From positions 310,001 through 374,000 of the forward strand of contig NZ_SRMP01000004.1 in assembly GCF_005925325.1 (NCBI RefSeq): 64,000 nucleotides of DNA, read 5' to 3'. Positions 1 to 9,603 of the stretch are shown here, in pieces. Position numbers and translations under genes: made by a program. The notes beneath the pieces were generated by a model. The model did no database searches, was not told where the DNA came from, and saw only the letters and a program-made list of their open reading frames with translations. Position 1 is the stretch's first letter. Each line of letters begins with the position of its first letter. Source of the DNA: Pedobacter helvus (GTDB lineage: Bacteria; Bacteroidota; Bacteroidia; Sphingobacteriales; Sphingobacteriaceae).

Positions 1-1
1 A

Positions 2-304
2 ACTGGAGGAAATACTGATATTATAGGAAGAACAGGTTCTACTAGACCAGGTGCTTATAACCCTAGTACTACTACGCAGGGAAGAAATTCTTCTAATGGT
101 GCGAGGGATTCTAGACCAAGTAGAGCTGGTTCATCTAATAGTGGTGATTATCGCCCAACACGTACTACAGAAAGCAGACCTTCTTATAGTCCACCTCCAA
201 GTTCTTCTAGTGGAAGTAGTGGTAGAACCGGCGGCGGTAGTAGCAGCAGCGGAAGCTCTGGCGGCGGCGGAGGAAGCAGACCAACAAGAGGTGGTGGTAG
301 ATAA
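2..304 (+). CDS. C-terminal part of a Gly/Ser/Arg-rich protein (5' end outside window)
   Basis: An open frame runs in from the window edge and stops at 302-304. The visible 100 residues are low complexity: Asn/Ser/Thr/Arg-rich at first, then runs of Ser and Gly (GSSGGGGGS-type) ending in a Gly-Gly-Gly-Arg tail. No domain can be recognised from this piece. The composition suggests a disordered, possibly surface-exposed C-terminal tail. It ends 23 bp before the start of the FadL-like protein on the same strand, so the two may be co-transcribed. A different frame across the same bases is also open but gives an implausible Val/Leu/Ala string, so the Gly/Ser frame is preferred because it continues in from the edge and stops just before the next start. 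Confidence 0.65.
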   Translation, partial: TGGNTDIIGRTGSTRPGAYNPSTTTQGRNSSNGARDSRPSRAGSSNSGDYRPTRTTESRPSYSPPPSSSSGSSGRTGGGSSSSGSSGGGGGSRPTRGGGR

Positions 305-327
305 CTCTAAATTAACAGCAAACACAC

Positions 328-1854
328 ATGAAAAAAATAAAATCAATACTTACAGTTGCTATGGTAGCAGCTGTAAGTACAACATATGCTCAATATGGCA
401 CAGATGGCCTTCGTTTTTCGCAAACCAACTATGGTAGCACAGCCCGTTTTAAAGGAATGGGTAATGCTCAAATCGGAGTTGGAGGAGATATGAGTTCTTT
501 GGGAGGAAACCCAGCCGGCCTTGGCTTATTTACTAGATCTGAATTTGCTTTTACACCAGAATTTAATTCAGCTGGTGTAAATGGCAGTTATTTGGGTACT
601 AATACAAAAACTGATAAAAGTCGCCTGAATATTAATCAATTGGGGGCTGTTTTTTACAGTCCTAGCAGCCGAATGAAAGGCCAAGACACTCAAAAAGGTG
701 TAGTTAGCTCTGTTTTTGGTTTAGGTTACACCCGAAATAATGATTACGCTTTAGAAAGCAACTTCGGAGGAGTTAACAATTCAAACTCTATTAGAAATTA
801 TTTTGCGGAGCTAGCGAATAGGTATAAAGATCCATCGGATAACTCCATATCAACCAACTCCTTAGAGGGAATGGCATATGATAGCTACCTGATTAACTTT
901 AATGCTCCTGGAAGCGCAAATCTGTATTCTGCAAACAGCACTGGCAACCCCTTCACAGCTAATACGCAATCTAAGAATGAAATCCGCTCAGGATCTGTTT
1001 CTGAATTTAACTTCGCTGGAGCTTTAAATATTTCTAACCAAGTATATATCGGAGCCAATATCGGACTAGTAAGTCTACGTTACACCAGTGATGCTCAGTT
1101 TACGGAAAGCGGTAGTTTAAATCCTTATGATCAAGTTGACGGATTTACAGGAGTAGAGAACTATACCTTATCTTATATACAAAATCAAGAAACACGAGGC
1201 TCAGGTGTTAATGGCAGAATTGGAGTTATTTTTCGACCTGTAAGTGCTTTTCGAATTGGTGCAACTTTACAAACTCCAACTTGGTTTACAATTGACGATA
1301 GCTATTCAGAAGTATTAAACAATAAATTGTCAAATGATGTATTCACGAACCAGGCTACGGTTTACGAATTTACCTATAATCTGAGAACACCTTTAAAAGG
1401 ATCTCTAGGTGCAAGTTACGTAGTGGGTGGGCAAGGCATTATTTCTGCTGATGTTGATTTTATCGATTATTCTAGTATTAGATTTTCCACAAACGGCTCA
1501 AATGGTGGAATAGATGCTATAAATGATAGCAACACCGCGGTAAGAAACAATTACAAAAGCGCAATAAACTATAGAGTAGGTGGTGAATATAAAATAGACA
1601 ATATAAGTTTAAGAGCTGGTTATGGTTTAAATGGTAGTCCTTATAAAAATGATGACGATAAACTTTTTGACACGAAAATGTATAGCGGTGGTTTAGGATA
1701 TAGAGTAAATAACTACTATTTTGATGTAGCCTATCAAAGAGTAGAAACCAATGGAACAAACCTTCCTTACACCTTAAATAACGGATCGGAACCGATGGCA
1801 AGCTCGAAGTTTACCAACAATAATTTCTTCTTAACTTTTGGAATTAGATTCTAG
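328..1854 (+). CDS. outer-membrane protein, OmpP1/FadL/TodX-like
   Basis: This 508-residue protein begins with a signal peptide (about residues 1-21, ending in Ala before Gln-Tyr-Gly). The segment after it, with RFKGMGNAQIGVGGD and then a Gly-Asn-Pro-Ala-Gly-Leu stretch, is typical of the N-terminal hatch region of the FadL/OmpP1 hydrophobic-compound transporter family and of Bacteroidota PorV-like barrels. The rest alternates short amphipathic strands and ends with a C-terminal Phe (FGIRF), as expected for a beta-barrel inserted by the BAM complex. In Bacteroidota such proteins are often annotated only as OmpP1/FadL or hemin-receptor-like; substrate unknown. A strong hairpin terminator follows immediately. 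Confidence 0.8.
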   Translation: MKKIKSILTVAMVAAVSTTYAQYGTDGLRFSQTNYGSTARFKGMGNAQIGVGGDMSSLGGNPAGLGLFTRSEFAFTPEFNSAGVNGSYLGTNTKTDKSRLNINQLGAVFYSPSSRMKGQDTQKGVVSSVFGLGYTRNNDYALESNFGGVNNSNSIRNYFAELANRYKDPSDNSISTNSLEGMAYDSYLINFNAPGSANLYSANSTGNPFTANTQSKNEIRSGSVSEFNFAGALNISNQVYIGANIGLVSLRYTSDAQFTESGSLNPYDQVDGFTGVENYTLSYIQNQETRGSGVNGRIGVIFRPVSAFRIGATLQTPTWFTIDDSYSEVLNNKLSNDVFTNQATVYEFTYNLRTPLKGSLGASYVVGGQGIISADVDFIDYSSIRFSTNGSNGGIDAINDSNTAVRNNYKSAINYRVGGEYKIDNISLRAGYGLNGSPYKNDDDKLFDTKMYSGGLGYRVNNYYFDVAYQRVETNGTNLPYTLNNGSEPMASSKFTNNNFFLTFGIRF

Positions 1855-1868
1855 AAATAAATTTTCAA

Positions 1869-1903
1869 AAAAAATCCCACGAATAACTCGTGGGATTTTT
1901 TTG
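1869..1903. terminator. bidirectional intrinsic terminator
   Basis: A 9-bp stem (ATCCCACGA / TCGTGGGAT) with a 5-base loop is flanked by an A-run on the left and a T-run on the right. It can serve both the FadL-like gene on the plus strand and the UbiD-family gene converging on the minus strand. Confidence 0.9.
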
Positions 1904-1918
1904 TTTTTAAGGAGTAAG

Positions 1919-3745
1919 CTAAATCACGCCGTATAAAGAACCACCCTTCTCTCCCATCTTGTCTACTTTTTTTTCTACTTCCAGATCTTTGATCAGTTCT
2001 GGTGCGTGATGAGGTTTCTTACGGGCATCAATAATTAATGATCCTTTACAGCCCCAATGCTTATTTTCTGTAAAATCATCAACACCATCTATATCCGAAG
2101 CTGGATTGCTCCTCGTAAATGCCACCCAAACCAAATTATTGATATTCTCTGCTGTAAACTCTGCATCATCACAAACTACCACTAATGGAATTCGAGTTAA
2201 ATCATTTACCTTCAGTTGTTCCTTAAAAGCAGCAACAGTGGCCTTACCTTGTTCTTGATTTTGATATCCTTCTAATTCAACTACCAATATACCATCGCTA
2301 GCTAAAGCATGTTTAGCATCTAGTTTGAAACTACTTGGTAAAGCTTTTAACAGTTCACGTTTCTTTTCTCCAGCAGCTGCGAAAACAACTTTAGAACCCG
2401 AATTCAGTCCATCACCAGAATAATCTAAAGTATCAATAGTGGTATTGGTATGGAAATGAACATCTCTGTTCCAATCTATACGTTCTAATACATGGTTTAA
2501 AAAACGAGCGATATCATGCGTATTTAAATTTTCATCATCTTCTTTAGCAGCGATAAATAAATATTTGGCTAAACTTAATTGATTTTTACCGAGGATATGA
2601 TTACTGATAGTTAAAATCTCCTGAGGCTTTCTCTCTTTTAAATAAGGTGTATAACGTTCGCTACCTATAGCAAATAATAAAGGATGTACACCAGCAGCAT
2701 CAACGGCGTTCACTTCTTTTAATCCGTGTATTTCTTGTGGAATGGCAGAACCAGAAATTTCGTGAATTAAGGCTCCAAAACTGGTGTCTTCTTGTGGGGG
2801 ACGGCCCACCACCGTAAATGACCACAGTGCATCTTTCTTATGATAAACGTTATGCACTTTCATTAAAGGGAATGGATGCACCAAACTATAGTAGCCTAAA
2901 TGATCGCCAAAAGGCCCTTCAGGCTTATTATCGTGAGGTTCTACCGTTCCAGTGATAACAAAATCCGCATCAGCAGAAATCACGAAATCTTCTTCATCTC
3001 TAAAGTATCTGAACCTCCTGTTACCTAAAGCACCAGCAAAAGTAAGCTCCGATAATCCCTCTGGTAAAGGCATAACCGCTGCCAAAGGATGCGAAGGCGG
3101 ACCTCCTACGAAAATACTCACCTTTAATGGCTGCCCTTTTGCGTTGGCTTTGGTTTGATGCACACCAATACCTCTGTGAATTTGGTAATGCAGCCCTATT
3201 TCTTTGTCTTGTATATAATCATTACCTGCCAATTGAATACGATACATCCCCAAATTGCTGTTCATCACCCCTGGTTTATCGATATCTTCGGTAAAAACCT
3301 GTGGCATGGTAATGAAAGGCCCACCGTCCATAGGCCAATTTACAATTTGTGGAATTGCAGCGATTGTTGTTTTTTGAAAAGTCTGCTTAAAAAGGGATTG
3401 CTTTAAAGGTAAAGCAGTTAGCGCAGTCAATCCAGTTCCAATGTATTTGAAAGGCTTTTTTAAAGCTTTCATCGGATCAGATCTAAGCTCTACCAATTCT
3501 TGAACTTTTGGCAAGCTATCTCTAAACATGAATTTGGAACGTTCTATGGTGCCAAACAAATTTGAAACGGCTTGGAAAGGACTTCCTTTAACTTTTTCAA
3601 ATAATAACGCTGGCCCTTGCTTTTCGTAAACACGAAGGTGAATTGCAGCCATCTCCAAATACGGATCTACTTCTTCTTTAATTCTAATCAGATGGCCATG
3701 CTTTTCTAAATCAGCAACACATTCTGCCAAGCTTTTATATCCCAT
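1919..3745 (-). CDS. UbiD family decarboxylase
   Basis: The 608-residue product matches the UbiD family of prenylated-FMN-dependent, reversible non-oxidative decarboxylases. Visible signatures are the Asn-x-Gly-x-x-Arg cofactor region (NSNLGMYR at about 162-169), a His-rich segment (HYQIHRGIGVH, 186-196) and the acidic active-site motif PEGPFGDHLGYY (275-286), which carries the Glu and Asp of the catalytic triad. Length is longer than E. coli UbiD (about 490) and matches the roughly 600-residue Bacteroidota form, often annotated as menaquinone biosynthesis decarboxylase. That role is inferred from the family, because no menaquinone gene is adjacent. The gene stands alone, convergent with the FadL-like gene. 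Confidence 0.85.
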   Translation of the reverse strand: MGYKSLAECVADLEKHGHLIRIKEEVDPYLEMAAIHLRVYEKQGPALLFEKVKGSPFQAVSNLFGTIERSKFMFRDSLPKVQELVELRSDPMKALKKPFKYIGTGLTALTALPLKQSLFKQTFQKTTIAAIPQIVNWPMDGGPFITMPQVFTEDIDKPGVMNSNLGMYRIQLAGNDYIQDKEIGLHYQIHRGIGVHQTKANAKGQPLKVSIFVGGPPSHPLAAVMPLPEGLSELTFAGALGNRRFRYFRDEEDFVISADADFVITGTVEPHDNKPEGPFGDHLGYYSLVHPFPLMKVHNVYHKKDALWSFTVVGRPPQEDTSFGALIHEISGSAIPQEIHGLKEVNAVDAAGVHPLLFAIGSERYTPYLKERKPQEILTISNHILGKNQLSLAKYLFIAAKEDDENLNTHDIARFLNHVLERIDWNRDVHFHTNTTIDTLDYSGDGLNSGSKVVFAAAGEKKRELLKALPSSFKLDAKHALASDGILVVELEGYQNQEQGKATVAAFKEQLKVNDLTRIPLVVVCDDAEFTAENINNLVWVAFTRSNPASDIDGVDDFTENKHWGCKGSLIIDARKKPHHAPELIKDLEVEKKVDKMGEKGGSLYGVI

Positions 3746-3852
3746 GCGCCAAAGTTAAAAGAATTTGATGATGTGAGAATGCGATAATTTGATAATGACG
3801 TGAATCATAAAGCCACAGAACGTAGGTGAATTTACCCCCAGTATCTGTGGCT

Positions 3853-3884
3853 TTAAAAATTAGCTAATCGTCACGTTAGCTAAT
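3853..3884 (-). terminator. terminator of the Dps gene
   Basis: On the minus strand a 9-bp stem ATTAGCTAA / TTAGCTAAT with an 8-base loop is followed by five T's, 13 bp downstream of the dps stop codon. A second, longer-loop inverted repeat (AAAGCCACAGA / TCTGTGGCTTT, 3809-3854) lies just beyond it and lacks a T-run. Confidence 0.7.
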
Positions 3885-3896
3885 TATATTACGTAA

Positions 3897-4376
3897 TTAC
3901 TTTTTCCCTAAAAATGATTTTAACATCCAAATGGTTTTCTCTTTAAACTGCATGAAACGATTGACCATATCATTAGAACCATCATCACCAGCTTTATCTG
4001 TAGCTTCTAGCAAATCGCGTTCTAACTCAATTAGTTTAGTCATATCATCTAAAATAGCTTCAACCATTGCGGTGTCTGCCAAACCTATAGTGTCAATTTC
4101 CTTAATTGCTGATTCTTTAATATAATCTGCAAAACGGCTATGAGGTGGTTTACCTAAAGTAAGTACACGTTCTGCAATTTCGTCGATAGTCAACTGAGCG
4201 TTGGTGTACAGTTCCTCAAACTTCAGGTGAAGTGTGAAAAAGTTTTGCCCTTTAATATTCCAATGACAGCCTCTTAATTTTTGGTAGTGGATGTGGTAGT
4301 TTGCCAAATATTCGTTCAACATATCTACCACTGGTTTTACTTGTTTTTCGCTTAAATTTATCTCTTTTGCTGACAT
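3897..4376 (-). CDS. dps: Dps-type ferritin-like DNA-protection protein
   Basis: The 159-residue protein is a Dps/bacterioferritin-like four-helix bundle of normal length. The inter-subunit ferroxidase ligands are all in place with the spacing of the family: His38, His50, Asp65 and Glu69 (His-x11-His-x14-Asp-x3-Glu). Family members assemble into 12-mers, oxidise Fe(II) with hydrogen peroxide and store iron, protecting DNA in starvation or oxidative stress. It is a single-gene unit with its own terminator. The ATG at 4374-4376 begins MSAKEINL. The upstream 160 bp is AT-rich and holds no gene. Confidence 0.92.
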   Translation of the reverse strand: MSAKEINLSEKQVKPVVDMLNEYLANYHIHYQKLRGCHWNIKGQNFFTLHLKFEELYTNAQLTIDEIAERVLTLGKPPHSRFADYIKESAIKEIDTIGLADTAMVEAILDDMTKLIELERDLLEATDKAGDDGSNDMVNRFMQFKEKTIWMLKSFLGKK

Positions 4377-4542
4377 AATTTTTATGTTTTTAGTAGTACC
4401 AAATTAACAAAACTTCTCAGAATTAGTTTTAACACAATTGTAATTTAGGACAATAGAATATTAAATGTTACCGTTTAGTTACATTGTTAGCGTTACTATA
4501 TATTATTCGTATAATTGTACCTCCAAAAATTTAAGAATATAG

Positions 4543-5889
4543 ATGTTTAAAAGATATATTTTAATCACCACTCTTTTTGGTTCGGCAACTGCCTATGCCA
4601 ATGCTCCAGTAGATTCTATCGGAGTTGAGAATAACAACGGAAAGAAACTTATTATCCATAAAGTAGACCCTAAAGAGAGCTACTACTCCATATCAAGAAG
4701 ATACAACGTAAACGTTAAGGATTTACAGACCTACAACAATAATGCAAGTTTACAGATAGGCTCTATTGTTAAAGTACCAACCGATATCCCTTTCGGCAGC
4801 AAATCAACAGTAACTTCTCCAAATTCAAGTTCTGCTAATTCTTTCGATTATACCGTTGTAGCTAAAGACAATTTAAATTTAATTGCTGAAAAATTCGCAA
4901 CCACTACTGCCGATATAAAAAAACTGAACAATCTAAGTAGCAATAACCTTCAAATTGGTCAGGTTTTAAGAATTCCATTTACAAAAAACACCCCCATTAC
5001 TTCTAATACGGTTAACACACCAATCGTACAACCAAAACCACAAGAAACGATAATATCGAGCAATCCGAATGGTGTTACTGAACACACTGTTAAGCCAAAG
5101 GAATATTTGGGTGTAATTGCTAAACAATATGGTATTACAGTAGAAGAACTTAAGGAGCTAAATGGACTAACCTCTAACAACTTGAGTATTGGACAAATTT
5201 TAAAAATTCCGGCCAAAGGCAGCGAACAACCAGCAAGTGATGTTGTTACCGCATCGGCTCCTACCACAACCAGCAAACCGGTTGAAACAAAAGTAGTTCC
5301 TGTGGTACCGCCTGTAATTACTCCACCAACCAAAAATGATCCATCGTTTGAGCATGTGGTTGCTAACGGCGAAACCATTTATTCAATAGCTCAGAAATAC
5401 CAATTGACGACCTATCAGTTGAAAACCTACAACAACCTTAATTCAAATGAGTTAACAGTAGGACAAAAATTGATCGTTAAAGGAGAAAAACCTGCAGTAG
5501 TTACACCAGTTACGGCAAACAATACAGATGAAGAACCTAGTGAAGACTCAGAAACACTAAAAAATCCAAATTTAAAAAGACCTGCAGCAGTATACGGTTT
5601 AAATAAAATTGAGGAAAAAGGTACGGGAGTTTGGATCAGCGATCCTGATTTGGATGCCAACAAAATGTTGATTTTACATCGTACAGCACCTGTAGGCACT
5701 ATTATACAAATTACCAATCCAATGACAAATCGTTCTACCTTTGCGAAAGTGGTTGGTAAATTTACCGAAAACGAAACTACAAAGGACGTAATCATTGTAA
5801 TGACTAAAGCAGTTGCTGACGCCGTAGGCGCATTAGATAAACGCTTTTTCTGTAATTTAATCTACGGACCAAAAGAAAATGAAAAATAA
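4543..5889 (+). CDS. secreted protein with four LysM domains and an RlpA-like C-terminal domain
   Basis: The 448-residue protein has a signal peptide (about 1-19, AYA-NA). Four LysM repeats follow at about 36-78, 100-146, 178-222 and 269-312, each with the YSI/LNLIA...L-Q/S-IGQ-x-L-x-IP pattern, separated by Pro/Thr/Ser-rich linkers. LysM binds peptidoglycan. The C-terminal 95 residues (YGLNKIEEKGTGVWISD onward, containing LHRTAPVGTIIQITNP) resemble the double-psi beta-barrel fold of RlpA, a septal peptidoglycan-associated protein; whether it has lytic activity cannot be told. The last 11 bases overlap the uridine kinase start, so the two are translationally linked. Confidence 0.8.
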   Translation: MFKRYILITTLFGSATAYANAPVDSIGVENNNGKKLIIHKVDPKESYYSISRRYNVNVKDLQTYNNNASLQIGSIVKVPTDIPFGSKSTVTSPNSSSANSFDYTVVAKDNLNLIAEKFATTTADIKKLNNLSSNNLQIGQVLRIPFTKNTPITSNTVNTPIVQPKPQETIISSNPNGVTEHTVKPKEYLGVIAKQYGITVEELKELNGLTSNNLSIGQILKIPAKGSEQPASDVVTASAPTTTSKPVETKVVPVVPPVITPPTKNDPSFEHVVANGETIYSIAQKYQLTTYQLKTYNNLNSNELTVGQKLIVKGEKPAVVTPVTANNTDEEPSEDSETLKNPNLKRPAAVYGLNKIEEKGTGVWISDPDLDANKMLILHRTAPVGTIIQITNPMTNRSTFAKVVGKFTENETTKDVIIVMTKAVADAVGALDKRFFCNLIYGPKENEK

Positions 5890-6520
5890 TAAGCCCGTAA
5901 TTATCGGTATCGCTGGAGGAAGTGGCTCTGGCAAAACCTTTTTCTTGCACAGTTTCCTTCATCACTTTAAAACTGATGAAGTTACCTTAGTATCGCAAGA
6001 TGATTATTATATCCCTGCCGGAGAAATGACGCAGGAAGAAAACAAACTTTATAATTTTGATCTTCCTAGCACCATTGATGACCAACAATTTTTACTGGAC
6101 ATCAAAAAGTTAATCAACGGAGAAACTGTTTATAAAAAGGAATACAATTTCAACAATCCTTTAGCGGTAACCAAGATTTTGGAAATCCACCCTGCTCCTA
6201 TAATTATTGTTGAAGGACTTTTTATTCTTCATTTTACTGAAATACACAAATTAATTGATTATAAAATCTTTATCGAGGCTGACGAAAATATCGCTTTAGA
6301 AAGACGAATTCAAAGAGATGGTATTGAAAGAGGTTATCCTGAAGAAGATGTATTGTACAAATGGCATAACCATGTGGTTCCTGCTTACAAAGAATACTTG
6401 CTACCCTATAAAGAAACATGCAATCAATTGATCTACAACAACTCTAACGAAGCCGATGACATTATCCGAATTACAGAACAAATGTCCGCAGAGTTTAAAA
6501 ATGATTATTGCAACAAATAA
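5879..6520 (+). CDS. udk: uridine kinase
   Basis: The 213-residue product has the Walker A loop GGSGSGKT (13-20) directly after the N-terminal beta strand, followed by the DDYY substrate segment and the NFDLPSTID motif typical of uridine kinases. It phosphorylates uridine and cytidine to UMP/CMP in pyrimidine salvage, in the cytosol. Length is normal for Udk. The ATG lies inside the 3' end of the LysM gene (11-bp overlap), implying co-transcription, although no functional link is evident. A strong terminator ends the unit. Confidence 0.9.
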   Translation: MKNNKPVIIGIAGGSGSGKTFFLHSFLHHFKTDEVTLVSQDDYYIPAGEMTQEENKLYNFDLPSTIDDQQFLLDIKKLINGETVYKKEYNFNNPLAVTKILEIHPAPIIIVEGLFILHFTEIHKLIDYKIFIEADENIALERRIQRDGIERGYPEEDVLYKWHNHVVPAYKEYLLPYKETCNQLIYNNSNEADDIIRITEQMSAEFKNDYCNK

Positions 6521-6543
6521 GCTAACATCAAAATAGATATATC

Positions 6544-6572
6544 AAAACGCCTTCTACGAAGGCGTTTTTTAT
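6544..6572 (+). terminator. intrinsic terminator after uridine kinase
   Basis: Eleven-bp stem AAAACGCCTTC / GAAGGCGTTTT with a 3-base loop, continued by T's, 23 bp after the udk stop. Confidence 0.92.
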
Positions 6573-6718
6573 TTAACGTATATTTCTAATGTTAAATCAA
6601 AAGTTTCAAAATGTTATTTTTAAACTTTTGATTTGTTTAATTTATTTAAAAATCGTTTATTTGATAATAACTAAAAATCAACCAATTTTTAGCGAACCAA
6701 ACCAAAACGAAATTGTAA

Positions 6719-8053
6719 ATGTCTAAAGTAGCTAATGCGTTAAAGTCGGCAAGTGAGACAAAAGCCTTGATTATTGGTCGGGGTGTAGTAAAACAAACTT
6801 CCCAATTATTTAAAGAACAATTCCCCACTAAGAAAGCAATTATAATTGCAGACACGACAACTTACAACATCGCTGGCGCAAGCATAGTGAAACAGTTTGA
6901 AAGCAATGATATAGCGCAAGAGTCTGCTTTCATCTACACTGACCAAGATATTTACGCAGCATACAAATACGTGGAAGAGTTAGTTCAAGCTCTAAAACAC
7001 CATGATGCTATTCCTGTGGCTGTTGGCTCTGGAACGATAAACGACTTAACAAAATTGGCAGCACATTTAACCGATAGACCCTACATGTGCGTGGCAACAG
7101 CTGCTTCGATGGATGGTTATACTGCTTTCGGAGCTTCTATCACGGCGGATGGTGCCAAGCAAACTTTCAATTGTCCTGCTCCACAGGCTTGTTTAGCTGA
7201 CATAGATATTTTAAGCGCCGCTCCTACTGAAATGACAGCTTCTGGCTACGCGGATTTATTTGCTAAAATTACTGCAGGGGCAGATTGGATTTTAGCGGAT
7301 GCTTTACAGGTTGAACCAATTGAAGAAACGGCTTGGTCTATTGTGCAAGATGGCTTACATGAAGCACTTTCAGATCCGGAAGGAACAAAAAATGGAGCCA
7401 CAGTAGCTATCACACAGCTTACTGAAGGCTTAATGTTGGGTGGTTTTGCAATGCAATGGTCTAAATCTAGCAGACCAGCTTCTGGTGCTGAGCATCAATT
7501 TAGTCATTTATGGAATATGGAGCATCACCTAAACAATGGAGCCCATGTTTCACACGGTTTTCAGGTGAGTATAGGTACATTAGCCATTACAGCACTGTAT
7601 GATTTAGTTTTGAAAACGGATTTCGAAAATCTCGATATACAAAAGGCGCTTAAACAATGGCCAACTTTAGAGGAATTAAAAGAACAATCAATTGCTATTT
7701 TTAAAGAAACCGATTTTCCAGAGATTGGTTGGCAAGAAACCAGTGCTAAATATATTACTCATCAAGAATTAGAAAAACAATTACAAACATTAAAAGATAG
7801 TTGGCCTACCATCAAAGAAAGAATAGCCAAACAAATTGTACCTTTTGAAGAGGCAAAAGCTAGATTAGCAATGGTAGGCGCCCCTACCGAACCTGAACAC
7901 ATTGGCATTACGAGAGAAAAACTAAAGGAAACATTTGTAAGAGCTCAATACATTAGAAGAAGATTTACCATACTTGATTTAGCAATACGAACTGGTTATC
8001 TCGATCAATGGCTAGATGAACTATTCGGTAAAGAAGGCATCTGGGAATTATAA
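6719..8053 (+). CDS. sn-glycerol-1-phosphate dehydrogenase (AraM/EgsA family)
   Basis: The 444-residue protein belongs to the NAD(P)/metal-dependent iron-alcohol-dehydrogenase-like superfamily, in the glycerol-1-phosphate dehydrogenase branch. Diagnostic stretches are VAVGSGTINDLTK (nucleotide binding), CVATAASMDGYTAFGAS, and metal-ligand segments with Asp (SGYADLFAK), His (SGAEHQFSH) and His (HVSHGFQ). These enzymes interconvert dihydroxyacetone phosphate and sn-glycerol-1-phosphate, the enantiomer used by archaeal lipids; bacterial examples include B. subtilis AraM. The gene is followed by a GlpT-like transporter (50 bp) and a HAD phosphatase, which suggests a phosphoglycerol or related phosphate-ester catabolic unit rather than ether-lipid synthesis; no geranylgeranylglyceryl-phosphate synthase is seen in the window. 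The true substrate is uncertain. Confidence 0.8.
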   Translation: MSKVANALKSASETKALIIGRGVVKQTSQLFKEQFPTKKAIIIADTTTYNIAGASIVKQFESNDIAQESAFIYTDQDIYAAYKYVEELVQALKHHDAIPVAVGSGTINDLTKLAAHLTDRPYMCVATAASMDGYTAFGASITADGAKQTFNCPAPQACLADIDILSAAPTEMTASGYADLFAKITAGADWILADALQVEPIEETAWSIVQDGLHEALSDPEGTKNGATVAITQLTEGLMLGGFAMQWSKSSRPASGAEHQFSHLWNMEHHLNNGAHVSHGFQVSIGTLAITALYDLVLKTDFENLDIQKALKQWPTLEELKEQSIAIFKETDFPEIGWQETSAKYITHQELEKQLQTLKDSWPTIKERIAKQIVPFEEAKARLAMVGAPTEPEHIGITREKLKETFVRAQYIRRRFTILDLAIRTGYLDQWLDELFGKEGIWEL

Positions 8054-8103
8054 ATATCGAGTTAAAGTCAGCAAATTCCAAACGAACAAATGAACTAAAA
8101 TAT

Positions 8104-9597
8104 ATGAACCAAGAAGAAGCAAACGGCAAACAAGAAGCAACAAAAAAGCTGTTTAAATACTGGCAAACTAGAACCATAGTAGTCACTATGATTGGCTATG
8201 CCCTATTCTATTTTGTACGCAAAAACTTTTCTTTTGCCATCCCTGGATTAACTGCTGAATTTGGAATTACCAAGACAAGTTTTGGTATTATCATGACTTT
8301 AGTAACAATCGTTTATGGTGTCTCTAGATTTCTAAACGGAATACTGGCAGACCGTGTAAATGCTCGCTATCACATGTCGATAGGTTTGTTTCTTTGTGCT
8401 ATAGCTAACTTTGCTTTTGGCTGGGGAGCCGATCTAAGTACGTTATTTACCGGAGAAACTGGAGGCCCAATGTTCACCAATACCATGGTGCTCATTTTCG
8501 GGATTATCCTAATCGTAAATAATCTTATCCAAGGAAGTGGTTTTCCACCAGTAGCTCGTCTACTAACGCACTGGATTCCTCAGAATGAACTGGCTACCAA
8601 AATGTCAGTTTGGAACACCTCACATTCTATTGGCGCTGCTCTGGTGGCCATTCTTGCGGGTTATATTATGGGTTCATTGGGAACCAATATGAGCAATAAT
8701 CCTGAAATCGTAGCAGCTATTGCAGCTAATTTAAAGGTTGATCCGACAGATGCAGAGAAAATGAAAAGCGTCATCGAATCTGCATCACATTACGGAGCTT
8801 GGAAATGGTGTTTTTGGATACCAGCAGCTATTGCACTCGTTGGCTCTATCGGTTTATTTGTAGGTTTACGAGACACTCCTTCGTCGGTTGGATTGCCCGA
8901 ACTGCACAAAACACATAAAAAAGGTAAAGACTCTTCTGCCGAATTTAAAGCATTCGTTAACAAACATGTCTATCGTAACAAGTGGATTTGGATTTTAGGC
9001 ATCGCAAACTTCTTCGTCTATGTAGTACGATTTGCAGTGCTAGATTGGGGACCAACTTTTCTAAAAGAAGCTCATGGCATGACATTAAGCAATGCAGGTT
9101 GGACAGTAGCCGTATTCGAGATTTTCGGAATTTTAGGAATGCTTGCCGCTGGTTGGGTAACCGATAAATACTTAGCGGGAAAAGCACACCGCACTTCTCT
9201 TTATTGCATGGTAGGCGTAGCTATCTTCATGACCATTTTCTTATACTTACCAAACAACAGCCCGCAATGGGTGATGATAGTGGTTTTAGCCATGTGTGGC
9301 TTCTTCATTTATGGCCCCCAAGCGTTGATCGGCATCGCGGCAGCTAACCAGGCGACAAACAGAGCCGCTGCCACCGCCAACGGCCTAACTGGACTATTTG
9401 GTTATGCAAGCGGATTAGTTTCTGGCCTTGGCGTTGGTTATATGGTAGATGTACTCAGCAAAAGTCAACCAGGAAAAGCGTGGGATTATGTTTTCATGAT
9501 GATGATAGGTATGGCAGTACTTTGTGTTTTCATTTTTGCTTTAATGTGGAAGGCAAAGGCACACGGATATGATGAATTAGAGAATAAAGCAGTTTAA
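8104..9597 (+). CDS. GlpT-like organophosphate:phosphate antiporter (MFS)
   Basis: The 497-residue polytopic protein has about 12 transmembrane segments. An early RKNFSFAIPGL motif corresponds to the conserved Arg-Lys-Asn of GlpT/UhpT (organophosphate:Pi antiporter family), where the Arg binds the substrate phosphate. The GRxNG-type loop is present as SRFLNGILADR. An unusually long hydrophilic loop (about residues 195-235) lies between helices. It probably imports a glycerol phosphate-like compound in exchange for phosphate, consistent with the dehydrogenase before it and the HAD phosphatase 6 bp after it. Exact substrate not determinable from sequence. Confidence 0.8.
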   Translation: MNQEEANGKQEATKKLFKYWQTRTIVVTMIGYALFYFVRKNFSFAIPGLTAEFGITKTSFGIIMTLVTIVYGVSRFLNGILADRVNARYHMSIGLFLCAIANFAFGWGADLSTLFTGETGGPMFTNTMVLIFGIILIVNNLIQGSGFPPVARLLTHWIPQNELATKMSVWNTSHSIGAALVAILAGYIMGSLGTNMSNNPEIVAAIAANLKVDPTDAEKMKSVIESASHYGAWKWCFWIPAAIALVGSIGLFVGLRDTPSSVGLPELHKTHKKGKDSSAEFKAFVNKHVYRNKWIWILGIANFFVYVVRFAVLDWGPTFLKEAHGMTLSNAGWTVAVFEIFGILGMLAAGWVTDKYLAGKAHRTSLYCMVGVAIFMTIFLYLPNNSPQWVMIVVLAMCGFFIYGPQALIGIAAANQATNRAAATANGLTGLFGYASGLVSGLGVGYMVDVLSKSQPGKAWDYVFMMMIGMAVLCVFIFALMWKAKAHGYDELENKAV

Positions 9598-9603
9598 AAA
9601 AAG

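Noticed and set aside
51..437. An open frame of 128 codons over the Gly/Ser-rich gene tail and the start of the FadL-like gene.
   Set aside because: Its product is a Val/Leu/Ala string out of frame with the repeat coding region, and it overlaps the signal peptide of a clear gene.
6719..8053. Archaeal-type ether-lipid synthesis inferred from the G1P dehydrogenase.
   Set aside because: No geranylgeranylglyceryl-phosphate synthase or other lipid gene is near; the transporter and phosphatase fit catabolism better.
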